Notes under the pieces: generated by a model
The model's input: the letters and a program-made list of their open reading frames with translations, nothing else
Database searches by the model: none
Told to the model about the DNA's origin: nothing
Made by a program: the position numbers and the translations under genes
In this document: one piece after another, positions 43,180 to 54,330 of the stretch
Layout: each line of letters starts with the position of its first letter
Position numbering within the stretch: the first letter of the stretch is position 1
DNA from: Blastobasis lacticolella
Taxonomy: Eukaryota; Arthropoda; Insecta; Lepidoptera; Blastobasidae
Direction: 5' to 3'
Assembly (NCBI GenBank): GCA_905147135.1
Contig: LR990043.1
Span: 7,413,057 to 7,477,056 of the forward strand
DNA: 64,000 nucleotides

Positions 43180-46100
43180 CATAAGCAATGAAAAAAAAAA
43201 TCAAATTGTCACTAATCATTATACTAAATAGTGCCACTATAGCCTAATTTACTCCACTTGTGAGGTCTAAACAGTACCAAAGTTAGAGGTTAGGTTTGCC
43301 CCACGAGCGATTTAGCAACAAAGACAAGCTGGTGCCTCGCTGTCTGCCGGGCCGTGTGAGGTCCGTGATCGATTATGAACTCCCTTTTTTATTGCAAACC
43401 TGCATAGGATTTATGATGCCATAGGAATGTGAGGTTGTTTTTTGACGTATTTATTATGCGTCGGAGCCGGTTTAGTGGGTAGGCATGTGGGGAATTCGAA
43501 AAGATTCCGATTTTTATGTGCTAAGTTGTCCTAACGAATGCTGTGAGTGAATGTCTGTTTGTTTCTCCTTCGGAAACGTTGAAATGAAACATCATAATCT
43601 CTAGAGTGACATAAGCTACCATTTATCCTGTAGGTACCACACAACTGTAGTCGCGACCAAAATTTAGTTCACATCAATTGAAAATTCAAAGGTCTCAATT
43701 TAAACTAAGAATTCAGATTATGTAGGTAATTACCCAAACTACTGTCTAAAATATTTTTCCAAGACACAAATCACTGACGTTCCCACCCGAAACAACAGCT
43801 GATTACAAATCAGCCGCCGAACCTAGTCAACCCACTGGTACACTTGGTTGGAAAAGTGATAATTACAGATTGTGTCCCTCGCAAGCGCGGGCCGTTGACC
43901 CCGAGCGCGGGACAAAAACAAACTGGAGAACAATGAAGCGCGATCGCGGTAATGGCGGGCTCTAAACATGCTTGTTCATAAATCACGTCACTTGCGAACT
44001 TGGCGATTATGAGCGTAACTGTACTTCCGTGTACTGTTCGGATACCAACGGTCCCGTGTGCTGCTATGTTATTTGTTTGCTTGCATATTTGCTCACATTC
44101 CTAATTTGAATAACTACGGTACTCAAATTCTTTAAAAAAGAATGAAAAAATTGCGTACAGTGTTAATTTGTCAAGTAAAAGTGACACAATTAACTTTTTA
44201 ACACATGCGTAATCTGCTTATCAACCAGCAGCAAACAAATAATCAAAGGATTCCAATTCATTCACAACATAACAACCGCATTACCATGACAAAGTAGGCA
44301 TTAAGTAGGTAAACCACCCACGAACCATTGGCCATTGTGAGCCCTTTGTGCTCCCAAAACCGATCGTGTTACGAATAGTCCCAATAAAACCCGAACATTT
44401 TATTATCAATAATTTACTACAGTGTGCCGACGAATGTAAAAATGAAATTAAAAACAAACCATTAAACGATTTGGTACGAGAATCCCTAACAAGGCCGCTT
44501 CCCTTTACCGGATCGGGAGCACACCTGGGTACTCGAAATTTGCCCTAAAAGGTCCCAAACGACAACGTGCCTCAGCTACAATAGGGCTTAAGGAGCGATC
44601 GTTCCATGTGAGTTTGAATTCAGAGATATGTGCGCCAAGGACTAATGGGGGAGCGCGCCGAACTGGCTGCTAGCGATCGCACATAAGTCGTTCCGGAAGC
44701 AAGGAGTGCCGAGATGGTAGATTTTAAAAATGGAACGTTTGATTTGCATTTGAATAAGAGCCCCCGGCGACCCAGGTGCGCGAGGTACAGTCGGTGTCCG
44801 AAAACTTTTTCAATTGGTACGGTTTTTTCGCGTGGACACGGCACGTGAAAATGTATTATGAATGGACGGGCGGCTGTAAACGAGTGTGTTTTTTCACTCG
44901 ATTAACATACGAATCAAAGTTAGGTGGGACTTTATCAATTTGGGCGGTGGCGCCGTTGTTGGTTGGTTTGGTACATTTTTAATTTGAGTGTTATTCTACT
45001 GAATTGAGGTACTTAATTGCAAAATTATTTAGTTTGCAACTAAAGTGTTACTATTAATATAAATTCAACGTTAAATTATGTTATCACGGCTAAACCATAT
45101 CACCAATTATAAGTTGTTGTGACTGTTGTTACAATTTTCATAGAATAGTATCTATTTCCTGACAAATCACGGGCAAGGGTTAGCCGAAAGCAATAAATAA
45201 AATCTTACGTTTAAAATTACAATGTTAAGATTTTTCTACACGACTGTACCCTCATCGGGCTGGGATCTCCACGTGATTTTTACGCGCATAATAACCTGGT
45301 ATAAGGGGTGACATAATGCACGTGTAACCAACACATTACCTACCAAATTAGCTACCCACAACGCGTACATTTTAAAGCATTTGTATGATCATTTAATGGA
45401 AACGTTGCCGTAATCCAAAAAAGTCATAAGTTATTCTGGATTATGAGATTATTATGGACTCTTTGAGTCACTTTGTTTTTATGCTACAGCTAGTTTCTAT
45501 ACATTTTACTGTTGAAACTAAGCTGAAAAGTCACTCTTATTGCTAAGAAAGACACTACAATCCAAGCATTACAGACAGACGACCGTATCGGCGATACAGC
45601 GTGGCATTCTGCCTTCAATAATGCTAATTGGGGAGGGATGTTTCTTTTTATTTATCTATTTTTTTTATTTGTTTAGTATTATTAAATAATTTGACAGTGC
45701 CTTACTGGCGCACGTTGCTGGTTTTTTTAACCTCTACCTTGACGTAAGTTGGAATATATCCAAGCATTGTTCAAAACCTGTATTAAACATTTTGCTATGG
45801 ACTCGTATCTACCCGCATATTCGTATAAGATTTTTTTCATCGAAATATAGACTCTGTATTTTTTATCCCAAACACCGAAAAATAACACGCCTGACGTGCC
45901 TGGGAACGTAATAAGAGCGAGTCCACTACATACTATTTTTTTTAAATTCTCACTCAAGTGGCACAAGCTTGAGGCAGCCGGTCTCGTCAGCCAGCATTGT
46001 CTGAGTTTTTATTACGGACGCACAAACAAAGCGCGCGTAAACGGTAGCACAGGCCTTATCGGTGCCTGTGATCAACCTTATACCACAGATTATGTTATTT

Positions 46101-46789
46101 TTTTATTAATTTTTGTTTTTTTTACGATGAAAGTGGATGCCTATTGTGCCAGTACGCGATACGCGATACACGTGAGTCTCTGATGTGGTCCTTGATAATT
46201 TCGCGCGCTTCTTTCTGATTTGAAGATCTAGAGTGTCGTGTTCCTGTCGATCAGGATTTGTTTTTCTGCGTCCGTGAGAATTTTAAATATAACCTTATTT
46301 TTCATAGATTTAAAAGTATAAAAGGTTTTCGCCGAATTGTTTCATGAGATGTGATGAAACAAAAAAGTATAAGCAAGTCAAAGTAAAACACTTTTATTCA
46401 ACTCAGACTTCAAAAAAGACAACATTCGAAAATATTCGTAGAGAAAAAGAAAATAAATATAACAGAGACATACTCTAATCTCGTTACCGTGACATGTGGA
46501 AAGTGCAATGGCATGACAGTCACCTTGACACTGGTTTTCAGTGGGTCCCCTATAAAAGTATATGTCTCTATTCTACTTAAATGAAACAGATCGATTAACA
46601 ATAATCATTATCTTGCATCTTCAACTGCTGATGTGAAGGAGACTAGTCCAACAGTGGACTGTTATCAAATAAGAACAACTTCGCTACAGAATCTCATAAG
46701 AACTGAAAACACTATCTGAAAACAAGAACTTTTTCAGAGAGTGGAAAGAGGCAACCCCCACCGGATGTGAATAAGTAAAACAAACGGCG
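43180..46789. other. unique sequence
   Basis: No gene or strong repeat is recognised in 3.6 kb. GC-rich patches are near 43885-43960 and 44640-44700. Frames at 44348-44548, 44620-44844, 44776-44982 and 45896-46183 do not resemble proteins I know. AAGTAAAACACTTTTATTCA near 46380 is a common insect-repeat word. Confidence 0.45.
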
Positions 46790-46960
46790 TGCCAGCAACT
46801 TGTTACGGCCTCGGCCGCCCGTGAACGCTCCACTATTGACCTCGTTAGTTGGAACAAAACCGGCGCCCGCGCCGCGCCACCACTCGACGCGCGCCTTTTG
46901 CTCTCAAAAATAACTCATCGTGGCCCTTTCATTAATTCAGCCGCCTTTGTGATTATGGCA
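46790..46960. other. GC-rich island followed by TAAT-type motifs
   Basis: GGCGCCCGCGCCGCGCCACC near 46862 is followed by TTTCATTAATTCAGCC and TTTGTGATTATGGC. This arrangement of GC-rich and homeodomain-like words is repeated in other islands of the window. It is candidate regulatory DNA. Confidence 0.28.
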
Positions 46961-47139
46961 AAGTGCAGTGTATGGTGCCTAGGATGGATGTAGCGTTTGT
47001 TCGACGAAAAAAATTAGATAGCGTTATCCATGCGATATCGACAGGCGTTGGATTCGAATTTAGACCGGCTCCTTGATTTGACTTGAGACAAGGCAAATGT
47101 AAAACTGAAAAACTGCGTGATTCAGTTGTTTAACATTCA

Positions 47140-47350
47140 GTTCAGTGGTTCAGTTGGCCGATCTGCCACGCAGGGGTCTTAGGTTCGATTCCCGGCCGGG
47201 CAGAAATTGAAATGATGAATGGTAGAATGTAAAATAAGTATGTATTTAAACATATAAAAATAGTTTATCAGTTCTCTGGCACCCATAACACAGGCTTTGC
47301 TTACTTTGGGTCTTGGAATTGGAATTGTCCTAGCATATTTATTGTTATTA
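47140..47350 (+). mobile_element. second tRNA-like SINE family
   Basis: A-box-like TGGTTCAGTTGGCC near 47146 and B box GGTTCGATTCCCGG near 47182 precede GGGCAGAAATTGAAATGATG, then ATCAGTTCTCTGGCACCCAT and AGGCTTTGCTTACTTTGGG. I recognise this order from lepidopteran repeats that differ from family A. It ends in an AT-rich TATTTATTGTTATTA tail. Only one copy is in the window. Confidence 0.6.
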
Positions 47351-48559
47351 AACTCAATCCCTAGAAGAAAACGCTTATTGCTGAACATAGGCGTGTTATT
47401 TGTCGGTGGCCAAAACGTGGCAAGGAAAAAGGAAGGAAAGCGGTATAAATTTTCGATTTCCGTAGGCGAGGCGGCCTTAGACCTTCCTTCTTTTAATTAC
47501 TCGACGTCGGCGGCTGGGCGGCGCCTCGAGAAATATCGTCCGCGCCACCGCCAGCCCTCCGGTTGCTAATGAGCTTATACTTAAGTACATGGCCTGTATA
47601 CGAAACGTGTCCGAGGAAATAATTGCGAGAAATGAGCCTCTGGCGGGAGCTCTTTTTCTAAATACGATAACGGCCGAGTTGAGGTTAGAATGCTGCGAGG
47701 CTGGTGCTTGGTAGCGTGGGGGGCGACTAAGCAGTTTCATGATTTCGTGTCTGTGGTGCTGTGCTCTGAGTGCAAGTATCTAAAAGTATCTGTATCTTTT
47801 TACAATGAAGTCTATCTGCGTATTTTGTTCCAGGGTTCGACCTATGTCGTTATATTCACTTCCGTCGCCACCGACACCGATTCAACAGGATTGAAATTTA
47901 AGCCTTAATTAATGATACTGCATTAAAAGTTCATTTTCGATAAGTAAAGGTCGACAGGCCAAATAACCACTGAGGCGATGAGTCTTGTCACACGGTCGCA
48001 CAGAAAACTAAATAGGTAAATATCTACTTGTATATGTAGATTTTTTAGGTCGTAGCTTTTCAAATTCACAATTCGTCTTACCTACTCGTAAACTAAAGTC
48101 AAACTGAAAATATGACGGGTCGCGACTGTGTGGCGAGTTGCAAACATTTACGTTTGACTTTAATGTCAGTCACAAATGTACAGTTTTATTTTCGTCTAAA
48201 GAACCTACGAATACAAGGATCTCATTTATTTTTCTCTCAAGACTCGAAAACATACCCACGTTTTCTCGGCGCACATTGCTGCGTTTATATTTTTGCGAGG
48301 AAGCGGCCGGAAAAACGGGGAGAATTCTCGCGAACAAATTAAAGGCGGTAGTAATAAGAGTGGACCCAGGGACTGCCCTGATAACTCGGCCTATATTGTT
48401 GTACTTATTATTTTCTCATCCCGCGCGGCCGGGAACTCGTTCTCGCGTAATGTTTCTGGAAAGATGCAACCAGCTTTTTGTATTATGAAGGTGGTGAGGT
48501 GAAAATACGAGTGTCTTATTTCAGTTTTTGATGTTGAAGTTTAGTCGTCAGCGTTCGGC
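47351..48559. other. unique sequence
   Basis: Overlapping frames on both strands (47297-47569, 47477-47740, 47690-47908, 48112-48502) do not resemble known proteins. GC-rich patches lie at about 47500-47570 and 48420-48445. Confidence 0.4.
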
Positions 48560-49530
48560 TGCTGGATGTGTATTGGGGCGCAACTAGCGTTCGGGCGACG
48601 CACTCACATTAATTTCGGTGCAATTATGAAACGCGAATTACGTGAACAATTCGGCAATTAATCGGGGCAAAAACCGTCGGGCGGGCCCGCGGCGCGGCAC
48701 CGCGCGTTACCGGGCGGCGGGCTGCGGGCGGCGGGCGGTCGCGCGGCTCGCGGCGGATCGCACTAAATCACCGCGCACAATGCCGCCAGGTGGCGGCGGC
48801 GTCGCGCGATAATGCCCGCGTTTAATTACGCGGAATAATTAGTGAACGGAATATTTTCCGGGCCCTAACTATCTCCGCCGTCTTCCGGCGATAACTAGGC
48901 GGTAATTGCGGATTAACCCCGCATTCAGAGTTTAATAGGTGCTCGAAACGGACGCGCGGCGGCGGCGGCGGCGGCGGCCCGCTGACGCTGTTTGTTTAGT
49001 GACGCCGAATTAATTGTTCCCCGGAAAACACTCGCGCGCCGACACTGTAATGTGTGGCGGCTGTTTGCTAATTAATTACGGATTCCGTCTGTGTGCCCAA
49101 CTGGAGCGGGTATTGATATTGCTTAGCTCGCAGCGAGGGTTACCTCCATTCGAGATTTATAGTTAATGGATTCATTGTTCCCTGTGTCTTGAAATCGTAC
49201 AATCGAACAGATATTTCCACGATCACACGTTGATTAATTAAGTGCGACCCCATTCCGAGCCCATGCACTCGGCGAGCCCCACGGGGCCGTTTTTAGGCGG
49301 TAATAACTCGGCAATATTGCAGACGTCACTGCGCGTGTTGCCTGTATAATTTGCGCTTTATGGCACGTGAATAATTCAGACAATCCCCCCGCCCCCCGCA
49401 GGGGACTCCTGGCAACGTTTGATCTAAATACGAGGTAAAAAATAATAATGTAAGCGCATTTGCTCAGGTGCGATCCGACGAGAGGCTAGAGATGCGCGGC
49501 TTGGCTGCGAGCCGGAGGCGGTCTTCAGAT
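48560..49530. promoter_or_regulatory. large GC-rich, CpG-dense island; candidate regulatory region
   Basis: This is the strongest composition shift in the window. GC-rich runs (CGGGCGGCGGGCTGCGGGCG near 48712) alternate with AT-rich homeodomain-type words such as TTTAATTACG, GGAATAATTAGTG, TTAATTGTTCC and CTAATTAATTACGG. A (GGC)7 run lies at 48958-48978. No frame of note crosses it. Alternation of GC-rich blocks and TAATTA sites resembles conserved enhancers in insect developmental loci; this is inference from composition. Confidence 0.35.
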
Positions 49531-50416
49531 TCATTGTAGGAATAAGCTTTGTACGGCATACATAGCTATCTTCAAAAATTGTATTTATATTACCTATGTC
49601 TTGCGGGATTTAAGAAAAAATTAAAAATTCTAAGTTGCAGTGCAAATGAGTCTTTCCTTTGCACGGCATTATTCGGTTTTTCGGTGGAGTGGTTTGGAAG
49701 ATAACTCCATAGGCTCGCTGTATCGCGGTACACTACGTTAGTTCGATGCCAGCCGCCATGCATCTCGATTCATGAGTGGATGTTGCATAAATAGATTTCC
49801 TTAAGATGCAACAGTGTAGCCCCATCAAAACTTACACAATAACCCCTACTTCGACGGCCACCATCACGCCGCAACTGTACCTGCAAAGGCATTCGATTCG
49901 AGACCGAAACAAGGCAAGACGCAGGCTCCAAAGCCAGAACCGAATTCGGCCGAACACCGAGTAGTTATTGGCCGGGCAGGGGGTGGCTAGTTGAGCGTGA
50001 ACTTTTGATACCGGCGCGAAATATTAATTTCCCCGAGCCATCGCCTATGAACAGCCGAGCGCACGTAATGCTGGCAAATTGTGCCGAGTGCCTTTATTAT
50101 TATTATTTGCTGGAGATTTTAATTACGCATCTATCTGGGGAATATTTCGGCGACTGTTTTAGTGGAGGCCCTGTTTCACTGTCATTGGCGCCTTCTTGGA
50201 ATCGATGTTTACCTACGGAGCTGTTGATGAGGATTTGCTATAATAGTAGTTACGGAATTGGTACGGAGCTATGTTTTTCGCTAGTCCAGTTGCTTGAACT
50301 TAAATACCTAAAATAACTGAATATTTTCAATATGAAAGTTACAATAATTATCTTCATTGCAACCTAACCTAGTTTATAAGATTTTCTGTCTTTTTTCTTT
50401 CTACTGTATGTTTCAG
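49531..50416. other. unique sequence
   Basis: No gene or repeat is recognised. The 103-codon frame at 50005-50316 is unrecognised. Confidence 0.4.
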
Positions 50417-50669
50417 GCCGTGTGGTGTCCGGCAGAGTAGAATAGCACCAACCCCTTACACTCGTGGGTGTCGTACAAGGCGACTAATGTTTAGAGGAAT
50501 AAATCTAAGTCTTCCTAGGCTGTAAAATGGGCAGCAGCGTTTTCCATTGTTATATTTATAATACTGCGATCTCCAACCCGCCTGCCAAGCGTGGAGATTA
50601 CGGCAATAACCTCCCCTTTCGTGGGAGAGGCCCTTAGTCCTGCAGTGGACTGTTTATGGGTTGTGATGT
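50417..50669 (+). mobile_element. family B element, full-length
   Basis: It starts GGCCGTGTGGTGTCCGGCAG (G at 50417) and follows the 42907 copy closely through GGGCAGCAGCGTTTTCCATT and CTCCCCTTTCGTGGGAGAGG, ending CTGCAGTGGACTGTTTATGG then GTTGTGATG. The (GAT)n tail is almost absent. High similarity to the 42907 and 60930 copies suggests relatively recent activity. Confidence 0.75.
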
Positions 50670-51458
50670 GTATGTTTCACAATATTGTGTTTTTTTGTTG
50701 TGTCAATAAATGCTTTCTGTTCTATTATATTCTATTGCAACAGGCTACAAAAGGCGGCCTTATCGCAAAAAGCCAATTTAGGTACCATTTACAAATATAA
50801 AACATATTCTACCATCACCATATTCCAATCATCCCGAATTAGTTCTTCAAATAACAGCCCAGCTACCCTCGACCCGCACCGGCCATTAGAACAATCTCAC
50901 TTCGCTATCACAATCTCCGTGTCCATTCTTAGCTCTTTTTCCATGATGAGATGAGAGGAGCAGCAATTACCAATATTGCGCGCAACGGCCGCGCCAGCGA
51001 CAGATGGCTCTGCGAGCGTTTAAAAATCACCTCGCATTGTTCCCGGGTACTAATTGCACTGCGCAAGGGGCGATCGGCTCCGGACTAAATCATTTTCTAA
51101 TAGGGGAGCACCGCACTATGCAGTGATTAATTTTTGTTTTGCCAAAAGTTATTACGGGCCGCAGTGCGTTGATTTGATGGTGCAGGCTTTGCGGGTAACT
51201 GGAGGTTATTTATTAAGTAGATTTCGCGTTCTCGGTTTTAGGGTAGGTGTGTGGGGTATGTTTGTTTTGGACTGGGTTAGACTTGGGTGTTGAAACTGTG
51301 TGCCTCTTTGAAGCACTACGACTGATCCTCGCTAAACAGGAATTATAGCGGTGAGAATATATAGAGGAACTAAAACTCGAAAATATTTTTAAACTCGTAA
51401 ATCTTTATAAATTCTCTACGTATAATATATTCACAAAAAAAAGTCTCTAGTCATATCA
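50670..51458. other. unique sequence
   Basis: Nothing is recognised. Confidence 0.4.
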
Positions 51459-51513
51459 TTGGGGAGGCCTATGACCAGCAGTGGGCGTCTTTGATATAGG
51501 GCGATGATGATAG
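51459..51513 (+). mobile_element. RTE-type LINE 3' tail, very short
   Basis: GGGGAGGCCTATGACCAGCA encodes GEAYDQQWAS, followed by a premature stop (TTGATATAG) and GCGATGATGATAG. It is the same terminus as at 41145. Confidence 0.6.
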
Positions 51514-51984
51514 CCATGTCTGGCCACATCTTTATTACTACGCCATGGGGTACAATACAGTATTCACTACTGGGTAGTGATTCAAAAAGCTTTAGGAATA
51601 AACGTCTGGGGGATTATTGGTAAAAGAATCTAGTTATTGTTAATACGTCAATAATAATCATTATTTGAATTTGCCCCCTGATAAAGCCACTAATTTTACC
51701 CTTTTTATCTTTTCAGGATTGGATTTTTCACGAGCTAAAGGAGTTTACGTAAGTTTCCAATGTAAAATAAGGTATTTTCATCTGTTAACGTCTACCCTAT
51801 ATACATTTTAAATGGAACAACTTGTGAAATCACTTGTCTTGTCAGTTGTCATTGTCATGGGCGGTGGGTCCATGGACTTACTACGGTGGGTCACACCCGG
51901 GAAAAAGTTGTTTCATATAAAATAATAAAGTTATCAGAAACCATTTTTTAAACACACAACATTGAAAGCTTTGGCCTTCTGGAA
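51514..51984. other. unique sequence
   Basis: Nothing is recognised. Confidence 0.4.
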
Positions 51985-52090
51985 GAAATGTCTTTTTAAA
52001 AATAAGTAGTGCCTTTTGTGTCATATATATATATTTGCCATGTCTTTGTTACTATTTTTGTGTTCAATAAACAATAAAATAAAAAATAAC
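51985..52090 (+). mobile_element. retroelement 3' end with AATAAA and A-rich tail
   Basis: AAATAAGTAGTGCCTTTTGT, an (AT)n stretch near 52022, TTTTTGTGTTCAATAAACAA and an A-rich end. It matches the copy nested at 36451. The parent element is not identified. Confidence 0.48.
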
Positions 52091-54129
52091 TTTGTTATTT
52101 TGTAAGCGTGGCAAATACGATCAATATCTACTCCAACAGTACAAATTATGGTCACATAACACACAATAATAAAGAAAAAAATAGCACAATTTTATTGATT
52201 TCCAATTTAAATAAAGGTTGCAATATCAAAAAGTACACTCGACCAGTGAAGTGTCCATTCATTACCGATCTGGGAGCGCATTAAAAGTGGCCGTGACACG
52301 GCTCATTGCGGACAATGGCACTCAATTGAATCAATGTCCTATATCCGGTGCATCAGATTCATTTCCTTTTTACCCACAGTCGGCTCCGCGCTCGTTTTTC
52401 AATGTACTTTGGTGGGCGAAGTTTAATTTGTCGATTGATATTAATGTGGTCGAGTGTACTTGTTTGTTCATTTAGTATTGTGGGTTGTGTTAATAATATT
52501 AATATCTAAGTATACATCAGCATTATGGAGGTAGGTGACTGGCTTGACTGGCTGTCCGATGAATGCACAGCTGAAAAAAATGGATCTAGTATTGTGGAAG
52601 CATGGAACTTTGCCTAAGGTATCGACCAAAGTGAGTACTAGGATAATAGGAACTCACCTAAACGGTTATAAAGGCAATTTATCGACATAAATTTGACAGA
52701 TTGACGAAATAATCCGCGTTATTGTCGATGGTTCCCATACGAAAGAGAGAAAAAGAGTAAACGAAACGAAAGAGACGCACTAATACTAAAGACAAAAATA
52801 CCTAGAATTAACTAGCAAAAATAGATTGACAGGATTGGGGATCCATCAATGATAAGGAAATTCTTTCGGTAAGGATGCTATTTTGATATAATAAGGATTG
52901 CTAGATTGAAATAATATAGAATGTACAAAACTGATTACGGCAGTCTGATGATCGTGTCACTGACTCTAAAATTACGATTTATTATATTTAGTTTTATATT
53001 ATTTAATATAATTAGACTAGACTATTTGACTTGTAATTATAGATGTTGAGTACCTCTCCAAGCTTGGCGGGCGGGTTCGATATCGCGGTGTGGAGAATAT
53101 ACAGAGGACAGAGTGCATTGGCGCTCATTGGGCTGATGGTACAGCCCGATGATGATGATTAGATATTACTTACCCAGTTTTGTTTCATTATTTTAACAAG
53201 AGGAACTAATGATGATGGGTTTCAAATTACATAATAAAAAAATGACTAACTTCATGGTAGGTATACATGAACAATCTTGTTCGAATTTCACGTAAAAACT
53301 TCGGGTTTCGTATTCAAAAATATGAATTAATTGTTGATCCAATATTTCATTCAAAATCATTCAAAGTAGCAACTACGACGCGTCCTTAGATAACTATACA
53401 TACTGCACCTTAGCATCTATGATAAGTACGGCACTACCATCCCTTGTCCTTGGCCTACCACCGACGGTTCCCGCAAAACAAATGACAGCCATAACGCCTC
53501 GCCCCTTTGCCGGCCAATGAAGCCGTCAATGCCCTATAAAAAACTTATCGTTCCACTTGGCGAGGCAAAGAGCTACGCAGCCTCGAGATTATCTAGTCTA
53601 TGGTCAGAAATTTCCACTTTGCTTCCGCGCCATCGCCGCCCGAATGCTTTTTTAGCCAAAAAGCTTTATCACTTCCGTGGGGACGTGGACTATGGGCAAG
53701 GACTATGATGTAGGCCGTCTAGATGCGCTTGCGAAGAGTGCGGCTGCTGGTTTTGAGGAAATTAGTTGTTTGCATGTGAGATAATAGTTTTTGTTAAGAA
53801 CATAGATACATAAATATAACCTAATAAAAGTTATTTATAAGGTAGTTATTATTATTTGACAAATTTATTTGTTACAGAATATTATAATTACTCATTGACA
53901 GTACTAAGTTTATTCCTTCATGCTAGAAATTAATATCTTACGCGCCTGAATATAGCACATGCATAGGGTGACTTTATTGTTTCTTCTTGCGATTTCAGAG
54001 TTGGTGCTATTGTAAAAGTTAATTGTAATCACGAGCAGACCTTCTATCTATAGTTTAGTGGACGGAGAAGGACAGAGCTCACGCATGTAAAAGATTAATT
54101 ATGTACAATAAATGGGATACACCTACTAC
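52091..54129. other. unique sequence with one possible TE tail
   Basis: No gene is recognised; frames at 52218-52475 and 53517-53708 are unrecognised. Bases about 53050-53160 (AAGCTTGGCGGGCGGGTTCG to CAGCCCGATGATGATGATT) resemble another LINE-like 3' end with a (GAT)n tail, but I see no coding match. Confidence 0.35.
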
Positions 54130-54330
54130 AACAGCTGGTAAAAACTAAGCCTCTTCCAGCAACCTCTTCATCCACGTCTGCCGGGCAACGGGCAACGCTG
54201 CAGAATGCAGGCAGTGGATCACTTTTATGGCCGGATGCCGTAAAATAAATGTCGTGGTCCATCGCCCGCCCGGCTAATGACATCCTACATGTGGCCCGTG
54301 GACCCTGCGCGCGCGCAATACCCGCAACAT
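54130..54330. other. GC-rich patch
   Basis: GC-rich DNA (CCATCGCCCGCCCGGCTAAT near 54259; CCTGCGCGCGCGCAATACCC near 54303). The minus-strand frame across it is not recognised. Confidence 0.28.

Noticed and set aside
43022..43231. 69-codon frame beginning MGSSVFHCY
   Set aside because: It is a translation of family B; equivalent frames recur in other B copies (2035, 61003) with no sign of coding constraint.
47140..47210. Possible functional tRNA gene
   Set aside because: Only the B-box region resembles a tRNA; the 5' half does not fold into the cloverleaf and it continues into a repeat body.
48958..48978. (GGC)7 run as a polyglycine or polyalanine coding repeat
   Set aside because: No sustained open frame extends around it; similar (GGC)6 and (GCC)6 runs at 40656 and 22052 are also non-coding.
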